DNA from: DASSSQ01 sp963839285
GTDB lineage: Bacteria > Actinomycetota > Thermoleophilia > Gaiellales > Gaiellaceae
DNA: 64,000 nt
Assembly (NCBI GenBank): GCA_963839285.1
Contig: CAWIUN010000031.1
Span: forward strand, 1 to 64,000
Direction: 5' to 3'
A program made the position numbers and the translations under genes. Within the stretch, counting starts at the first letter, position 1; each line of letters begins with the position of its first letter. The notes under the pieces were generated by a model. The model saw only the letters and a program-made list of their open reading frames with translations, had not been told where the DNA came from and ran no database searches. Of the stretch, positions 28,063 through 37,570 are shown piece after piece.

Positions 28063-29091
28063 ATGTCGACCTACGACGCAGTCGCCGGCCTGCCGCTCCG
28101 GATCGAGCGCTACGCCCTCGAGGGCCTCCGGCTCGACGTCTCGAGCGGCTTCACGCGCCACACGACGGTCGTCCACCTCCACGGCGGCGGCGAGGAGGGG
28201 CTCGGCGAGGACGTCACCTACGGCGGCGACGCGCAGCTCGCCTTCCAGGCCCGGGGGCTGGAGCTGCCGCTCGCGGGCGAGCACACGCTCGACTCCTTCT
28301 CGGAGCTCGTCGGCTCGCTCGAGCTCTTCCCGGAGCCGCCCGAGACCGCAGCCTGGCGCGACTACCGCCGCTGGGCGCTCGAGAGCGCCGCGCTCGACCT
28401 GGCGCTGCGCCAGGCGGGGACGTCGCTCGCGACCGCCGTCGGCCGCGAGCCCCGTCCCGTGCGCTTCGTCGTCTCGACCCGCGCCACCGACCTCGGCCCG
28501 CTGCTCGCGCTCTACCCCGGCACGCGCTTCAAGCTCGACCCGACGCCGGAATGGACGGAGGAGCTCTTCGAGACGCTCGCCGGACTGGACGCCGTCGAGG
28601 TCGCCGACCTGAAGGGCGCCTACCGCGGCACCGCGGTCGACAACCCGCCCGACCCCGTCCTCTACCGCCGCGTCGTCGAGGCCTTCCCCGAGGCATGGAT
28701 CGAGGATCCGGGCCTGACCGACGAGACCGAGCAGGTGCTGCGCGCCCACCGCGACCGCGTCACCTGGGACGCGGTCGTCCACTCGGTCGGCGACGTCCGG
28801 TCGCTGCCGTTCCCGCCGCGGACGCTCAACTCGAAGCCGTCGCGGTTCGGCTCGGTGCGCGCGCTCTTCGACTTCTACGACCACTGCGCCGAGCAGGGGA
28901 TCGCGCTCTACGGCGGCGGCCAGTTCGAGCTCGGCCCCGGCCGCGGGCAGATCCAGCACCTCGCCTCGCTCTTCCACCCGGAGACGGGCAACGACGTCGC
29001 ACCGGGCGGCTACAACGAGCCCGAGCTGCGCGCCGGCCTGCCGACGAGCCCGCTGCCGCCCGCGCCCGCGGACGAGCCCGGCTTCCGCTAG
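28063..29091 (+). CDS. Enolase-superfamily (mandelate racemase/muconate lactonizing-like) enzyme
   Basis: 342 residues with an N-terminal capping domain and a barrel. Likely active-site residues are Lys157 in RFKLDPTPEW, and metal ligands Asp182 in VADLKG, Glu214 in WIEDPG and Asp236 in WDAVVHS. The conserved C-terminal GGGQFELGPGRGQIQ supports the superfamily. Substrate cannot be deduced; the enzyme would abstract a proton next to a carboxylate. The gene is intact and its stop shares CTAG with a Nudix gene. Confidence 0.78.
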   Translation: MSTYDAVAGLPLRIERYALEGLRLDVSSGFTRHTTVVHLHGGGEEGLGEDVTYGGDAQLAFQARGLELPLAGEHTLDSFSELVGSLELFPEPPETAAWRDYRRWALESAALDLALRQAGTSLATAVGREPRPVRFVVSTRATDLGPLLALYPGTRFKLDPTPEWTEELFETLAGLDAVEVADLKGAYRGTAVDNPPDPVLYRRVVEAFPEAWIEDPGLTDETEQVLRAHRDRVTWDAVVHSVGDVRSLPFPPRTLNSKPSRFGSVRALFDFYDHCAEQGIALYGGGQFELGPGRGQIQHLASLFHPETGNDVAPGGYNEPELRAGLPTSPLPPAPADEPGFR

Positions 29092-29552
29092 ACGGCGGCG
29101 TCCGTGCGGGCGCGCGCCTTCGCGAGCAGCCGCCGCAGCGCCGGCTCGTCGGTCGCGGCGAGCGCCTCGTCGAAGGAGAGCCAGTGCGCGCCCTCGACGG
29201 TCGGCTCGCCCTCGGCGAGGACGAGGTAGCGGAGGTCGAGGTGCAGGTGGGCGGCCCGCCCCTCCCGCTCCGGGAACTCGTGCACGTCGACGTCGAACGG
29301 CCGCGGCGCCGAGGGATGCAGCCGCGCCTCGAGCCCCGTCTCCTCGCGCACCTCGCGGAGCGCTGCCTGCGCCGGCCCCTCGTCGTCCGGCTCGACGTGG
29401 CCGCCCGGCTGCAGGCGCCGGCCGAGCTTGACGTGGTCGACGAGGCAGACGAGACCGCGGGCCGGGTCGACGACCGCCGCCGACGCGGTGAAGTGCGCCT
29501 GCTCCTCGTCGCGCGAGAACGGCTCGGCGAGGTCGGACGCGAGGCGCAGCAT
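29088..29552 (-). CDS. Nudix hydrolase, N-terminus perhaps incomplete
   Basis: 154 residues with Nudix box GHVEPDDEGPAQAALREVRE followed by ETGL, one residue longer than the classic spacing between the first Gly and Glu. The N-terminal part HFTASAAVVDPARGLVCLVD fits Nudix enzymes that remove nucleoside diphosphate derivatives. In-frame family-like residues (IDLLLGVTPGDLQEREDVDR) extend upstream of ATG 29552 to near 29620 without any usual start codon, so the true start may be lost by an error. The stop shares CTAG with the enolase-superfamily gene. Confidence 0.8.
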   Translation of the reverse strand: MLRLASDLAEPFSRDEEQAHFTASAAVVDPARGLVCLVDHVKLGRRLQPGGHVEPDDEGPAQAALREVREETGLEARLHPSAPRPFDVDVHEFPEREGRAAHLHLDLRYLVLAEGEPTVEGAHWLSFDEALAATDEPALRRLLAKARARTDAAV

Positions 29553-29622
29553 CCGGTCGACGTCCTCCCGCTCCTGCAGGTCGCCGGGCGTGACGCCCAG
29601 CAGCAGGTCGATGAGGGCCGCC

Positions 29623-32180
29623 CTATTCGTACTGCAACGCCTCGAGCACGTTCAGCCGCGACGCGCGCCGGGCCGGGAAGATCGCGGCGATGATCCCGAC
29701 GACGATCGCCGCGATCCCGAAGACGACCAGCGAGCCGACCGGCAGCGAGAACTCGATGAAGTCGACCCGCGCGACGAGCAGGCCGCCGAGCACGATCCCG
29801 AGCACGATCCCGAGCACGCCGCCGATCAGCGCCGTGATCACGCTCTCGTGGCGCACCATCCGCCGCACCTGACGGCGGGTCATCCCGATCGCGCGCAGCA
29901 TCCCGATCTCGCGCGTCCGCTCGAAGACGGTCAGCACGAGCGTGTTGACGATCCCGAAGAGGCTGACGACGACGGAGAGCGCGAGCAGCACGTAGAGGAT
30001 GTTCAGCACCGAGCTGAGCCCGCTGATCTGGTTGTCGATGAACTGCTGCTTGGTCGAGACCTTCGCGTTCGGGAAGTCGGAGAGGCGCCGCTCGAGCGCC
30101 TGCAGGTTCGCGTCGCTCGCGCCGCCCCGCATGATCACGAACGAGTAGAGGTTCTCCGGGTTCGCGTTGAAGCGGTCCCAGGTCGAGGCGGAGATCGTCA
30201 CGCTGCCGAACGGCGAGCCGCCGGGCGGCGGGTCGAAGATGCCGTGGACGACGAAGCGCTTCGTCTCGCCGGTCGCGAACGTCAGCTGGATCGGCGAGCC
30301 GACGCGTCAGGTCGTGCTTGCCCGCGTAGTCCTTGTCGACGAAGGCGCCGTCGTCGCCGAGCGAGCCGAGGACGCTGTTCGAGCCCTGCGACCAGTCGAC
30401 GGAGAAGACGCGCGCCGCCGCGGGGTCGACCGCGGTCGCGAAGAAGCGCTTGCCGAACGCGAGCGCGTCGCCGGTGCGCACGTTCGCGACCGCCTCGACG
30501 CCCGGCACGTCCGCGGCCGCGTCGGCCGCGCTCGTCGGGATCGGCGAGAAGTTGTTCTGCGCCGTCACCGCGTAGTCGGCGTTCCGCCAGAGGTCGTTGA
30601 CGGCCGAGCGGAAGGTGTTCGTGATCCCGGCCGCGAGCACCGCGACGAGCGTCACGAGCGCGAGGCCGATCATCAGCGCGGCCGCCGTCGAGGCGGTCCG
30701 CCGCGGATCGCGCCGGGTGTTGTCGCGCGCGAGCGCGCCGGCGGCGCCGCCGATCCGGGATGCCGGCCAGCCGAGCGTGACCGCGAGCGGGCGGACGAGC
30801 CGCTCCGACGAGGAGCGCGACGCCGCAGAAGATCAGCAGCGCGCCGACGCCCATCCAGACGAGGATCCCGGTCGTGCCGAGGCCCGGCCCGAAGAGCCCG
30901 TAGAGGAGCGCGCCGAAGCCGAGCGCCGTCAGGACGGCCGAGCCGAGCGTGCGGAAGCGCGCGAAGCGCGAAGGCGGCAGCGCCGAGCCCTCGCGGGCGG
31001 CGGCGATCGGCGGGACCCGGGTCGCGCGGATCGCCGGCCGCAGGCTGGCGACCAGCGTGACGAGGATGCCGACGAGCAGCGCGACGACGAACGTGCGCGG
31101 CGCGAAGACGAGGCCGCTGTTCGGGAGCGTGAACCCGACCGCGTCGAAGAGGCGGAACAGCCCCTTGGCGAGCGCGAAGCCGCTGAAGAGCCCGATCACC
31201 GACGCGAGCGTGCCGACGACGAGGCTCTCGACGACGATCGAGCCGAGCACCTGCCGGCGCGCGGCGCCGAGCGTCCGCAGGGTCGCGAACTCGCGCGTCC
31301 GCTGCGCGATCGTGATCGAGAGCGAGTTCGCGATCACGAAGGAGCCGACGAAGAGGGCGATCCCGCCGAAGGCGAGCAGGAACCCGCGCAGGAAGGAGAT
31401 GAACGAGTTCGTGTCCTCCGCGTCGGACTCGGCCTGCTGGGTCGCCGACTTGGCCTCGGCCGTCGGCGGCAGCACCGAGCCGACCTCGTCGACGAGCTTC
31501 GTGTCGGTGACGCCGGGCCGGGCGGCGACGGCGATCTCGTCGAGCTTCCCGCGCTTGCCGAAGAGGCGCTGCGCGGTCGGCAGGTCGAAGCCGGCGAGCG
31601 TGGCGCCCCCGATCGTGGAGACGCTGCCGAACTTGACGATCCCGGAGATCCGCAGCTGCTGCACGGGGCCCTCGGCCTGGACGCCGATCGTCTGGCCCGG
31701 CCGCAGGTGCTCCTTGCCCGCGGTCGACTTGTCGACGACGACCTCGTTCGCGCCGGGCCACGAGCCCTGGACGAGCGCCAGCGGGTTGAAGCGCGAGTCG
31801 CCGTTCGCGATGCTGAAGCCGAGGTTCGGCGCGCCGCCGTAGACGATCGCCTTCCCGTCGGAGCCGATCAGCTGCGCCTGGCCGCTGACGCTGGGCTCGG
31901 CCGCGGCGACGTCGGGCAGCGCGCGCACCTGCTGCAGCACCGACTCGTCGAAGGACGGCGCGGTCGTGCCCTGGTCGCTCAGCTTGAAGGCGGACTTGCC
32001 GCTGACGACGACGTCGGAGCCCTGCCGCACGTCGGTGAAGATCGAGTTGAACGCCTTGTCGATCGAGTCGGTCAGCACGAAGGTGCCGCTGACCATCGCG
32101 ACGCCGAGCACGACCGCGATCGCGGTCAGGGCGGCGCGGAGCTTGCGCCCGAGCAGGCCGCGGAGGGCGACTCTGATCAC
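29623..32180 (-). CDS. FtsX/MacB-type ABC transporter permease, two indels
   Basis: About 850 residues. One N-terminal helix (AALTAIAVVLGVAMVSGTFV) precedes a large periplasmic-type domain, then two FtsX repeats (SLSITIAQRTREFATLRTLG and LVLTVFERTREIGMLRAIGM), each with a helix bundle. This is the layout of actinobacterial single-chain permeases for lipoprotein or lipid/peptide export. Indels occur near 30803 and 30308. The GTG start overlaps the ATPase stop (GTGA). The gene ends with LEALQYE and TAG just before the Nudix gene. Confidence 0.88.
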
Positions 32181-32929
32181 GCGGTGGCCGGGGTCGCGGA
32201 GACGCGCTCCATCGCCGCCAGGATCTCGGCGGCGGAGCTCCTCGGCAGCTCCTCGACGATCAGGCCGTCGGCGAGGAAGAGGACGCGGTCGGCGATCGTC
32301 GCGGCGTGCGCGTCGTGGGTGACCATCACGGTCGTCTGACCGAGGTCGGCGGTCGCCGCGCGCAGCAGCTCGAGGATCTCGTGGCCGGTGTGGGAGTCGA
32401 GGTTGCCGGTCGGCTCGTCGGCGAAGATCACGGTCGGCTGCGAGACGAGCGAGCGCGCGATCGCGACCCGCTGCTGCTGGCCGCCGGAGAGCTCGGCGGG
32501 CCGGTGCCGGAGCCGGTCGGCGAGGCCGACCTTGCCGACGAGGTCGGCGAACCAGGCGTCGTCGACCTTCTCGCCGGCGACGGAGAGCGGCAGCTTCACG
32601 TTCTCCTCCGCGGTCAGCATCGGCAGCAGGTTGAAGAACTGGAAGACGAAGCCGATGTGGCGGCGCCGCAGCTTGGTCAGCTCGTTGTCGCCCATCGAGG
32701 TGATCTCCTCGCCGGCGATCGAGACGGTGCCCGCGGTCGGCTTGTCGAGCCCCGCCAGGATGTGCATCAGCGTCGACTTGCCCGAGCCGGACGGGCCCAT
32801 GACGGCGGTCAGCTTGCCTGCGGCGATGTCGAGGTCGACGCCGCGGAGGGCGTCGACGGCGGCGTCGCCGCGGCCGTAGCGGCGGGCGATCCCGCGCGCG
32901 GAGACGATCGTTCCGTTGTGCTCTGTCAT
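32177..32929 (-). CDS. MacB-type ABC transporter ATP-binding protein
   Basis: 250 residues with Walker A GPSGSGKST, Q-loop FVFQFFNLLPMLT, signature LSGGQQQR, Walker B VIFADEPTGNLD and switch His VTHDAHA, in the order typical of LolD/MacB-type ATPases. It forms an exporter with the overlapping permease gene. ATG 32929 has TAGCCT 6 bp upstream, so the operon probably begins here. Confidence 0.93.
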   Translation of the reverse strand: MTEHNGTIVSARGIARRYGRGDAAVDALRGVDLDIAAGKLTAVMGPSGSGKSTLMHILAGLDKPTAGTVSIAGEEITSMGDNELTKLRRRHIGFVFQFFNLLPMLTAEENVKLPLSVAGEKVDDAWFADLVGKVGLADRLRHRPAELSGGQQQRVAIARSLVSQPTVIFADEPTGNLDSHTGHEILELLRAATADLGQTTVMVTHDAHAATIADRVLFLADGLIVEELPRSSAAEILAAMERVSATPATA

Positions 32930-32935
32930 GCGGCC

Positions 32936-32941
32936 AGGCTA
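32936..32941 (-). promoter_or_regulatory. Leaderless-type -10 box TAGCCT
   Basis: TAGCCT lies 6 bp before ATG 32929 on the minus strand. Confidence 0.5.
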
Positions 32942-32976
32942 CCTCCGGGCGGTGGGGGTTCGGCAATCGGGGGATC

Positions 32977-33006
32977 CCCCGGCGCTGCCCTGAGAAGGCG
33001 CCGGGG
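32977..33006 (-). terminator. 9-bp hairpin after the F420-type oxidoreductase
   Basis: Arms 32977-32985 and 32998-33006 form a GC-only stem with a 12-base loop. A separate 12-bp palindrome lies at 32969-32980. It separates the oxidoreductase gene from the ABC operon. Confidence 0.55.
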
Positions 33007-33052
33007 TGCTCGTCCCGGGTCGAGGGTACCCGCTGCCCGGTGCGGCCAGGGG

Positions 33053-34073
33053 TTACGGGGTGGTGACGCCGGAGAACTGCGGGATCACGTCGCTCCCGTA
33101 GGCCGTCGAGCGTCTCCTCCTGGCGGTGCGTCATCAGGTAGATGTTGAACTGGTCGACGCCGATCGACTCGAGCTGCCGCAGCTTGTCGGCGCACTGCTC
33201 CGCGGTGCCGATGACGCTGAACCGCTGACAGATCTCGTCGCTCGCGAACTCGCCGTGGGCGGCGCCGACGCGCGAGTGGTCCTTGTAGTCGTAGAACTTG
33301 CGCTGCTTGACGTAGTCCGTCAGCTCGCTCGGGATCTCCGAGTCGAAGCCGTAGCGCTCGACCAGGTCCATGACGTGGTTCGAGACCATCGCCGGGAACC
33401 AGCGGGTCTGCTCGATCCCCTCCTGGATGTCGTCGGAGACGTGGCTCGGCGCGCCGACGATGCACTGCAGCGCGTCCGGGTCGCGGCCCGCCTCCTCGGC
33501 GGCCTTGCGGGCGACGGCCATGATCCACTCGATGATCACCGGGTCGGCCAGCTGCACGATGACGCCGTCGGAGACGCGGCCGGCGACGGCGAGCGCCTTC
33601 GGCCCGTAGCCGGCGAGGTACATCGGCAGGTCGGGCTTCCCCGCGGCCCACTCGAGCTGCAGCTCCTTCCCGTTCCACTCGACCTTCCGGCCGTTCATGA
33701 AGTCCTTGATCATCCGGCAGGCGGCCTCGTACTCGGCCATCTTGACCGGCTGCTGGCCGATCACCCGCCGCGCCGAGTCGCCGCGGCCGATGCCCATGAC
33801 CATGCGGCCGCCGGAGATGTCGTGCAGCGTCGCGTAGAGCGCGGCCAGCACCGTCGGCTCGCGCGTGCCCGGGTTGGTGACGAAGTGGCCGAACTTCATC
33901 CGCTCGGTGCGCGCGACGCCGAGCGTGAGCAGCGGCGACGCCTCCTGCCAGAGCACCGGCGAGTCGTAGGTCCAGCCGTACTCGAAGCCCTGCTGCTCGG
34001 CGAGCTCGATCAGCTCGAGCCAGCGCGTGTAGGGCGGGTCGGGCAGGACGGTGACACCGAAGCTGATCGACAT
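33053..34073 (-). CDS. LLM-class F420-dependent oxidoreductase, TIGR03842-like, one indel
   Basis: About 339 residues of a luciferase-like barrel: FGVTVLPDPPYTRWLELIEL, GWTYDSPVLWQEASPLLTL, FGHFVTNPGTREPTVLAALY and MVMGIGRGDSARRVIGQQP. This pattern matches the TIGR03842 group, predicted to use coenzyme F420. An extra G near 33105 shifts the end; the true tail reads YGSDVIPQFSGVTTP with TAA at 33053. ATG 34073 has AGGAGG 5 bp upstream. The substrate is unknown; in my recollection relatives lie near hydantoinase genes, which occur 19 kb away here. Confidence 0.82.
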
Positions 34074-34101
34074 GGGACCTCCTGGTTCGCGAGCCTCGAT
34101 C

Positions 34102-35262
34102 TTAAAGCCTGAGACGCGGCGCTTCGACCCCGCGGATCGCGGCGTCGAGCAGCTCGACCGGGTGGACGGCCGGCAGCGGCGTCCCGTTCCGGCGCAGCGC
34201 GCCGCTCACCTGCACGAGGCAGCCGGGGTTGGCGCTCGCGTAGACGTCCGGGGCGGTCGCGGCGACGAGCGCGGCCTTGCGGTCGCCGAGCGCGCGGGCG
34301 GCCTGCGGCTGGACGAGGTTGTAGACGCCGGCGCTGCCGCAGCAGATCTCCTGCTCGGCGGGCTCGAGCAGCTCGAGCGCGGGGATCCGGCGCAGGAGCT
34401 CGCGGGGCTCCGACTCGACGCGCTGGGCGTGGCGGAGATGGCAGGCATCCTGGAGGGCGACGCGGAGCGGCAGCGGCGCGAGCTGCGGCTCCCGGCCGGC
34501 GAGGAGCGCCTCGGAGACGTCGAGGACGGGGAGGTCGAGGCCGGCGTCCTTCAGGTGCGAGCCGCAGCCGGCCGCGTTCGTGACGATCACCTCGGCGCCC
34601 GCGGCCCGCATCGCCTCTGCGGTGCGGCGGGCGGCGTCGAGGCCGGCGCGGCGGCGGCCGGCGTGCAGGGCGAGCGCGCCGCAGCAGCCGTCGAAGGGGG
34701 CGACGACCTCGTAGCCGTGCGCGGCGAGGACGCGGGCGCTGGCGCGGTTGACCTCGCCGAAGAGGACGCTCTGCACGCAGCCGGTCAGGAGGCCGGCGCG
34801 GGCGACGCGCTCGCCGGCGGCCGGGGTCTCGCGCGGCGGCGCGACCGCCTCGCGCCAGGGCGGCGCCTGCTCGCGGAGGGCGCGGAAGGGCGCGAGGCGC
34901 GCGAACGGCAGCGTCGCCCGGAGGAGCCGCGGCCGCGGCAGGACGAGGAAGGCGAGCGCCCGCAACAGCCGCTCGGGGAGAGGCCGCGTCGTCTCCTGCT
35001 CGACGTGCTCCCGCGTCAGCTCGATCAGCCGGTCGTACCGCACCCCCGAGGGACAGGAGGTGACGCAGGCCATGCAGCCGAGGCAGCGGTCGAAGTGCCG
35101 CGTCACGGTCGCGTCCAGCTCGATCGTCCCGTCGAGCAGCCCCTGCATCAGGTGGATGCGCCCGCGCGGCGAGTCCATCTCCTCGCCCCAGAGCCGGTAG
35201 GTCGGGCAGGTCGGCAGGCAGAAGCCGCAGTGGACGCAGTCGCGGAGGAGCGTCGCGTCCAT
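34102..35262 (-). CDS. glcF: Glycolate oxidase iron-sulfur subunit
   Basis: 386 residues. Two ferredoxin-type 4Fe-4S motifs (CVHCGFCLPTCP and CLGCMACVTSCP) are followed by two CCG-domain motifs (CCGALAL and CCGSAGVYN). It carries electrons from the flavin subunits GlcD/GlcE to the respiratory chain. Its ATG overlaps the stop of glcE by one base. The gene is intact. Confidence 0.93.
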   Translation of the reverse strand: MDATLLRDCVHCGFCLPTCPTYRLWGEEMDSPRGRIHLMQGLLDGTIELDATVTRHFDRCLGCMACVTSCPSGVRYDRLIELTREHVEQETTRPLPERLLRALAFLVLPRPRLLRATLPFARLAPFRALREQAPPWREAVAPPRETPAAGERVARAGLLTGCVQSVLFGEVNRASARVLAAHGYEVVAPFDGCCGALALHAGRRRAGLDAARRTAEAMRAAGAEVIVTNAAGCGSHLKDAGLDLPVLDVSEALLAGREPQLAPLPLRVALQDACHLRHAQRVESEPRELLRRIPALELLEPAEQEICCGSAGVYNLVQPQAARALGDRKAALVAATAPDVYASANPGCLVQVSGALRRNGTPLPAVHPVELLDAAIRGVEAPRLRL

Positions 35263-36120
35263 CAGACGAGCCTGCCCTCGGGGTCGAAGGCCTCGCGGAC
35301 GCGCTCGGCGAGCGGCGACCAGGCGCGGTCGACCGCGCCGGCGACGAAGCAGATCCCCGGCCCGGGCCGCGCGAGCAGGCAGTCCTGCCAGTCGAACCGC
35401 GTCTTGGCGCCACGGGACTGCGTCTCCGCGATCTCGTCCCAGATGGACATGTCCGGAGGACTGTCCCCGGGACAGGTCTCGAGCTGATGGGCCACGGCGG
35501 CCTCGCCGCCCTCGAAGAGGAGCGCGAACCGCCCCGGCGGCAGGAAGTCGACCGCGCTCGGGACGAGCGGGGAGCGGTGCAGCGCGCTCCAGGTCGCACG
35601 CGGGTCGTCGGTCTCGACGACCGCGGTCGCCGTCGCGGCCGGCCGCGGATGGAGCCGCAGCGCGACCCGCGCGACGAGGCCGAGCCGGCCGCGCGAGCCG
35701 GCGAAGAGCTTGGCGAGGTCGTAGCCGGCGACGTTCTTGACGACCTTGCCGCCGGCGCTCGCGACCGTCCCGTCGGCGAGCACGACGGTGACGCCGAGGA
35801 CGAGGTCGCGCATCGCGCCGTAGCGGTGCCGCCTCGGCCCGGAGAGGTCGCCGGCGAGGCAGGCGCCGACCGTCGGGTCGCCCGGCGGGTCGAGCGCGAG
35901 GAACTGCCCGTGCGGCGCGAGCGCGGCCTGCAGCTCCGAGAGCCGGATCCCCGCCTCGACGACGCAGGTGAGGTCGCCGGGCTCGTGCTCGAGCACGCGC
36001 GCGAGGCCGCGCGGTCGAGAGCCGCGTCTCGCCGCCGTCCCGCTCGATCGAGACGCTGCCGCCGGCGCGGATCGCCTCGGCGGCCTCGGCGAGGCTGGAG
36101 GGCTCAGAGACGCTCGGCAA
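35262..36120 (-). CDS. glcE: Glycolate oxidase FAD-binding subunit GlcE, one indel
   Basis: The TTG start at 36120 lies inside the last codons of glcD. Residues SVSEPSSLAEAAEAIRAGGS begin the FAD domain; an indel near 36022 leads into HEPGDLTCVVEAGIRLSELQ, LDPPGDPTVGACLAGDLSGP, RHRYGAMRDLVLGVTVVLAD and VVKNVAGYDLAKLFAGS, all typical of GlcE. The C-terminus ends REAFDPEGRLV. It partners GlcD and GlcF in oxidising glycolate to glyoxylate. Confidence 0.9.
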
Positions 36121-37553
36121 GGCCCAGCCCGCTCCAGTGGATGCTGCCGGTAGGGCCCCGGAACCTCGCCGCAGAGCCGCGGGGTCGGGAAGATCTTGCC
36201 CGGGTTCGCGAGCCCGGCGGGGTCGAACGCGGTCCGCAGCCGCAGCATCGTCTCGAGGTCGCGCTCCCCGAAGAGGCTCGGCATCGCGCAGGCCTTGTCG
36301 ACGCCGACGCCGTGCTCGCCGGTCAGCGAGCCGCCCGCCTCGACGCAGAGCGCCAGGATCTCCTCGGCGAGCCGCTGCGCGAGGGCGGCCTGCCCCTCGA
36401 CCCGGTCGTCGTAGAGGACGAGCGGGTGCAGGTTGCCGTCGCCCGCGTGGAAGACGTTGCCGACGCGCAGCCCGTAGCCGCGCTCGAGCTCGGCGATCCG
36501 CCGCAGCACCTCCGGCAGCTTCGTCCGCGGCACGACCCCGTCCTGGACGTAGTAGCTCGGCGAGAGCCGCCCCATCGCCGCGAACGCGGCCTTGCGGCCG
36601 ACCCAGAGCCGGCGCCGGTCCTCGGCGTCCGCCGCGACGCGCAGCTCGAAGGCGCCGCAGTCGCGGCAGATCCGCTCGACGGCGGCCGCGTCCGCCTCGA
36701 CCTGCGCCGCCGGGCCGTCGACCTCGACGAGCAGGACGGCGCCGGCGCCCGCCGGGTAGCCCGGCTGCACCGCCGCCTCGGCCGCCTCGATCGTCAGCGC
36801 GTCCATCAGCTCGATCGCGGCGGGCAGGATGCCGCTGCCGATCACCGCCGAGACCGCGTCGCCGGCCGCGTCGGTCGAGGGGAAGCCGGCGAGCAGCGTG
36901 CGCACGACCTCGGGCGCCCGCAGCACGCGCACGGTGATCCGGACGGCGATCCCGAGCGTGCCCTCGGAGCCGACGAAGGCGCCGAGCAGGTCGGGCCCCT
37001 CGTCGTCGCGGGCGAGCGTGACGAGCTCGCCGTCGGGGAGGACGACGTCGGCGGCGAGCACGTGGTTGACCGTGAAGCCGTACTTGAGGCAGTGCGCGCC
37101 GCCCGAGTTCTCGGCGACGTTGCCGCCGATCGTGCAGACCTGCTGGCTGGACGGGTCGGGCGCGTAGTAGAAGCCCTCTCCCGCGACCGCGCGCGTCACC
37201 TCGAGGTTCGTCACCCCCGGCTCGACGACCACGAGCCCCCGCTCGGTGTCGACCTCGAGCACGCGGTTCAGCCGCTGCAGCGCGATCACGACCCCGTCCG
37301 CGACCGGCAGGGCGCCGCCCGAGAGCCCGGTGCCGGCCCCGCGGGCGACGAACGGCACGCCGTGCTCGTGACACTTCGTCACGAGCGCCTGCACCTCCGC
37401 GGCGCTGGCCGGCAGCAGCACGAGCTCCGGCACGGCCCGGTGCCCGGTCAGCGCGTCGCACTCGTAGGTCCGCAGCTGCGCCGGCTCTGCGATGATCGCC
37501 TCCTGCGGGACGATCCCGGCCACGGCGTCCCGGAACCTGCTGTCGAGGGGCAC
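36104..37553 (-). CDS. glcD: Glycolate oxidase FAD-linked subunit GlcD, one indel near the end
   Basis: About 482 residues: FAD domain with VPFVARGAGTGLSGGALPVA, IGGNVAENSGGAHCLKYGFT, FVGSEGTLGI, then the cap with VFHAGDGNLHPL and LTGEHGVGVDK, and the end AFDPAGLANPGKIFPTPRLC. An extra C near 36126 hides the true tail ERAGLAERL and TGA at 36104. GTG 37553 has TATCGT 6 bp upstream. The operon order is glcD, glcE, glcF, divergent from malate synthase, which consumes the glyoxylate product. Confidence 0.93.
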
Positions 37554-37559
37554 GGGAGG

Positions 37560-37565
37560 ACGATA
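37560..37565 (-). promoter_or_regulatory. Leaderless-type -10 box TATCGT for glcDEF
   Basis: TATCGT lies 6 bp before GTG 37553 on the minus strand, within the 17-bp gap to malate synthase. Divergent promoters must overlap here. Confidence 0.5.
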
Positions 37566-37570
37566 GCCGC

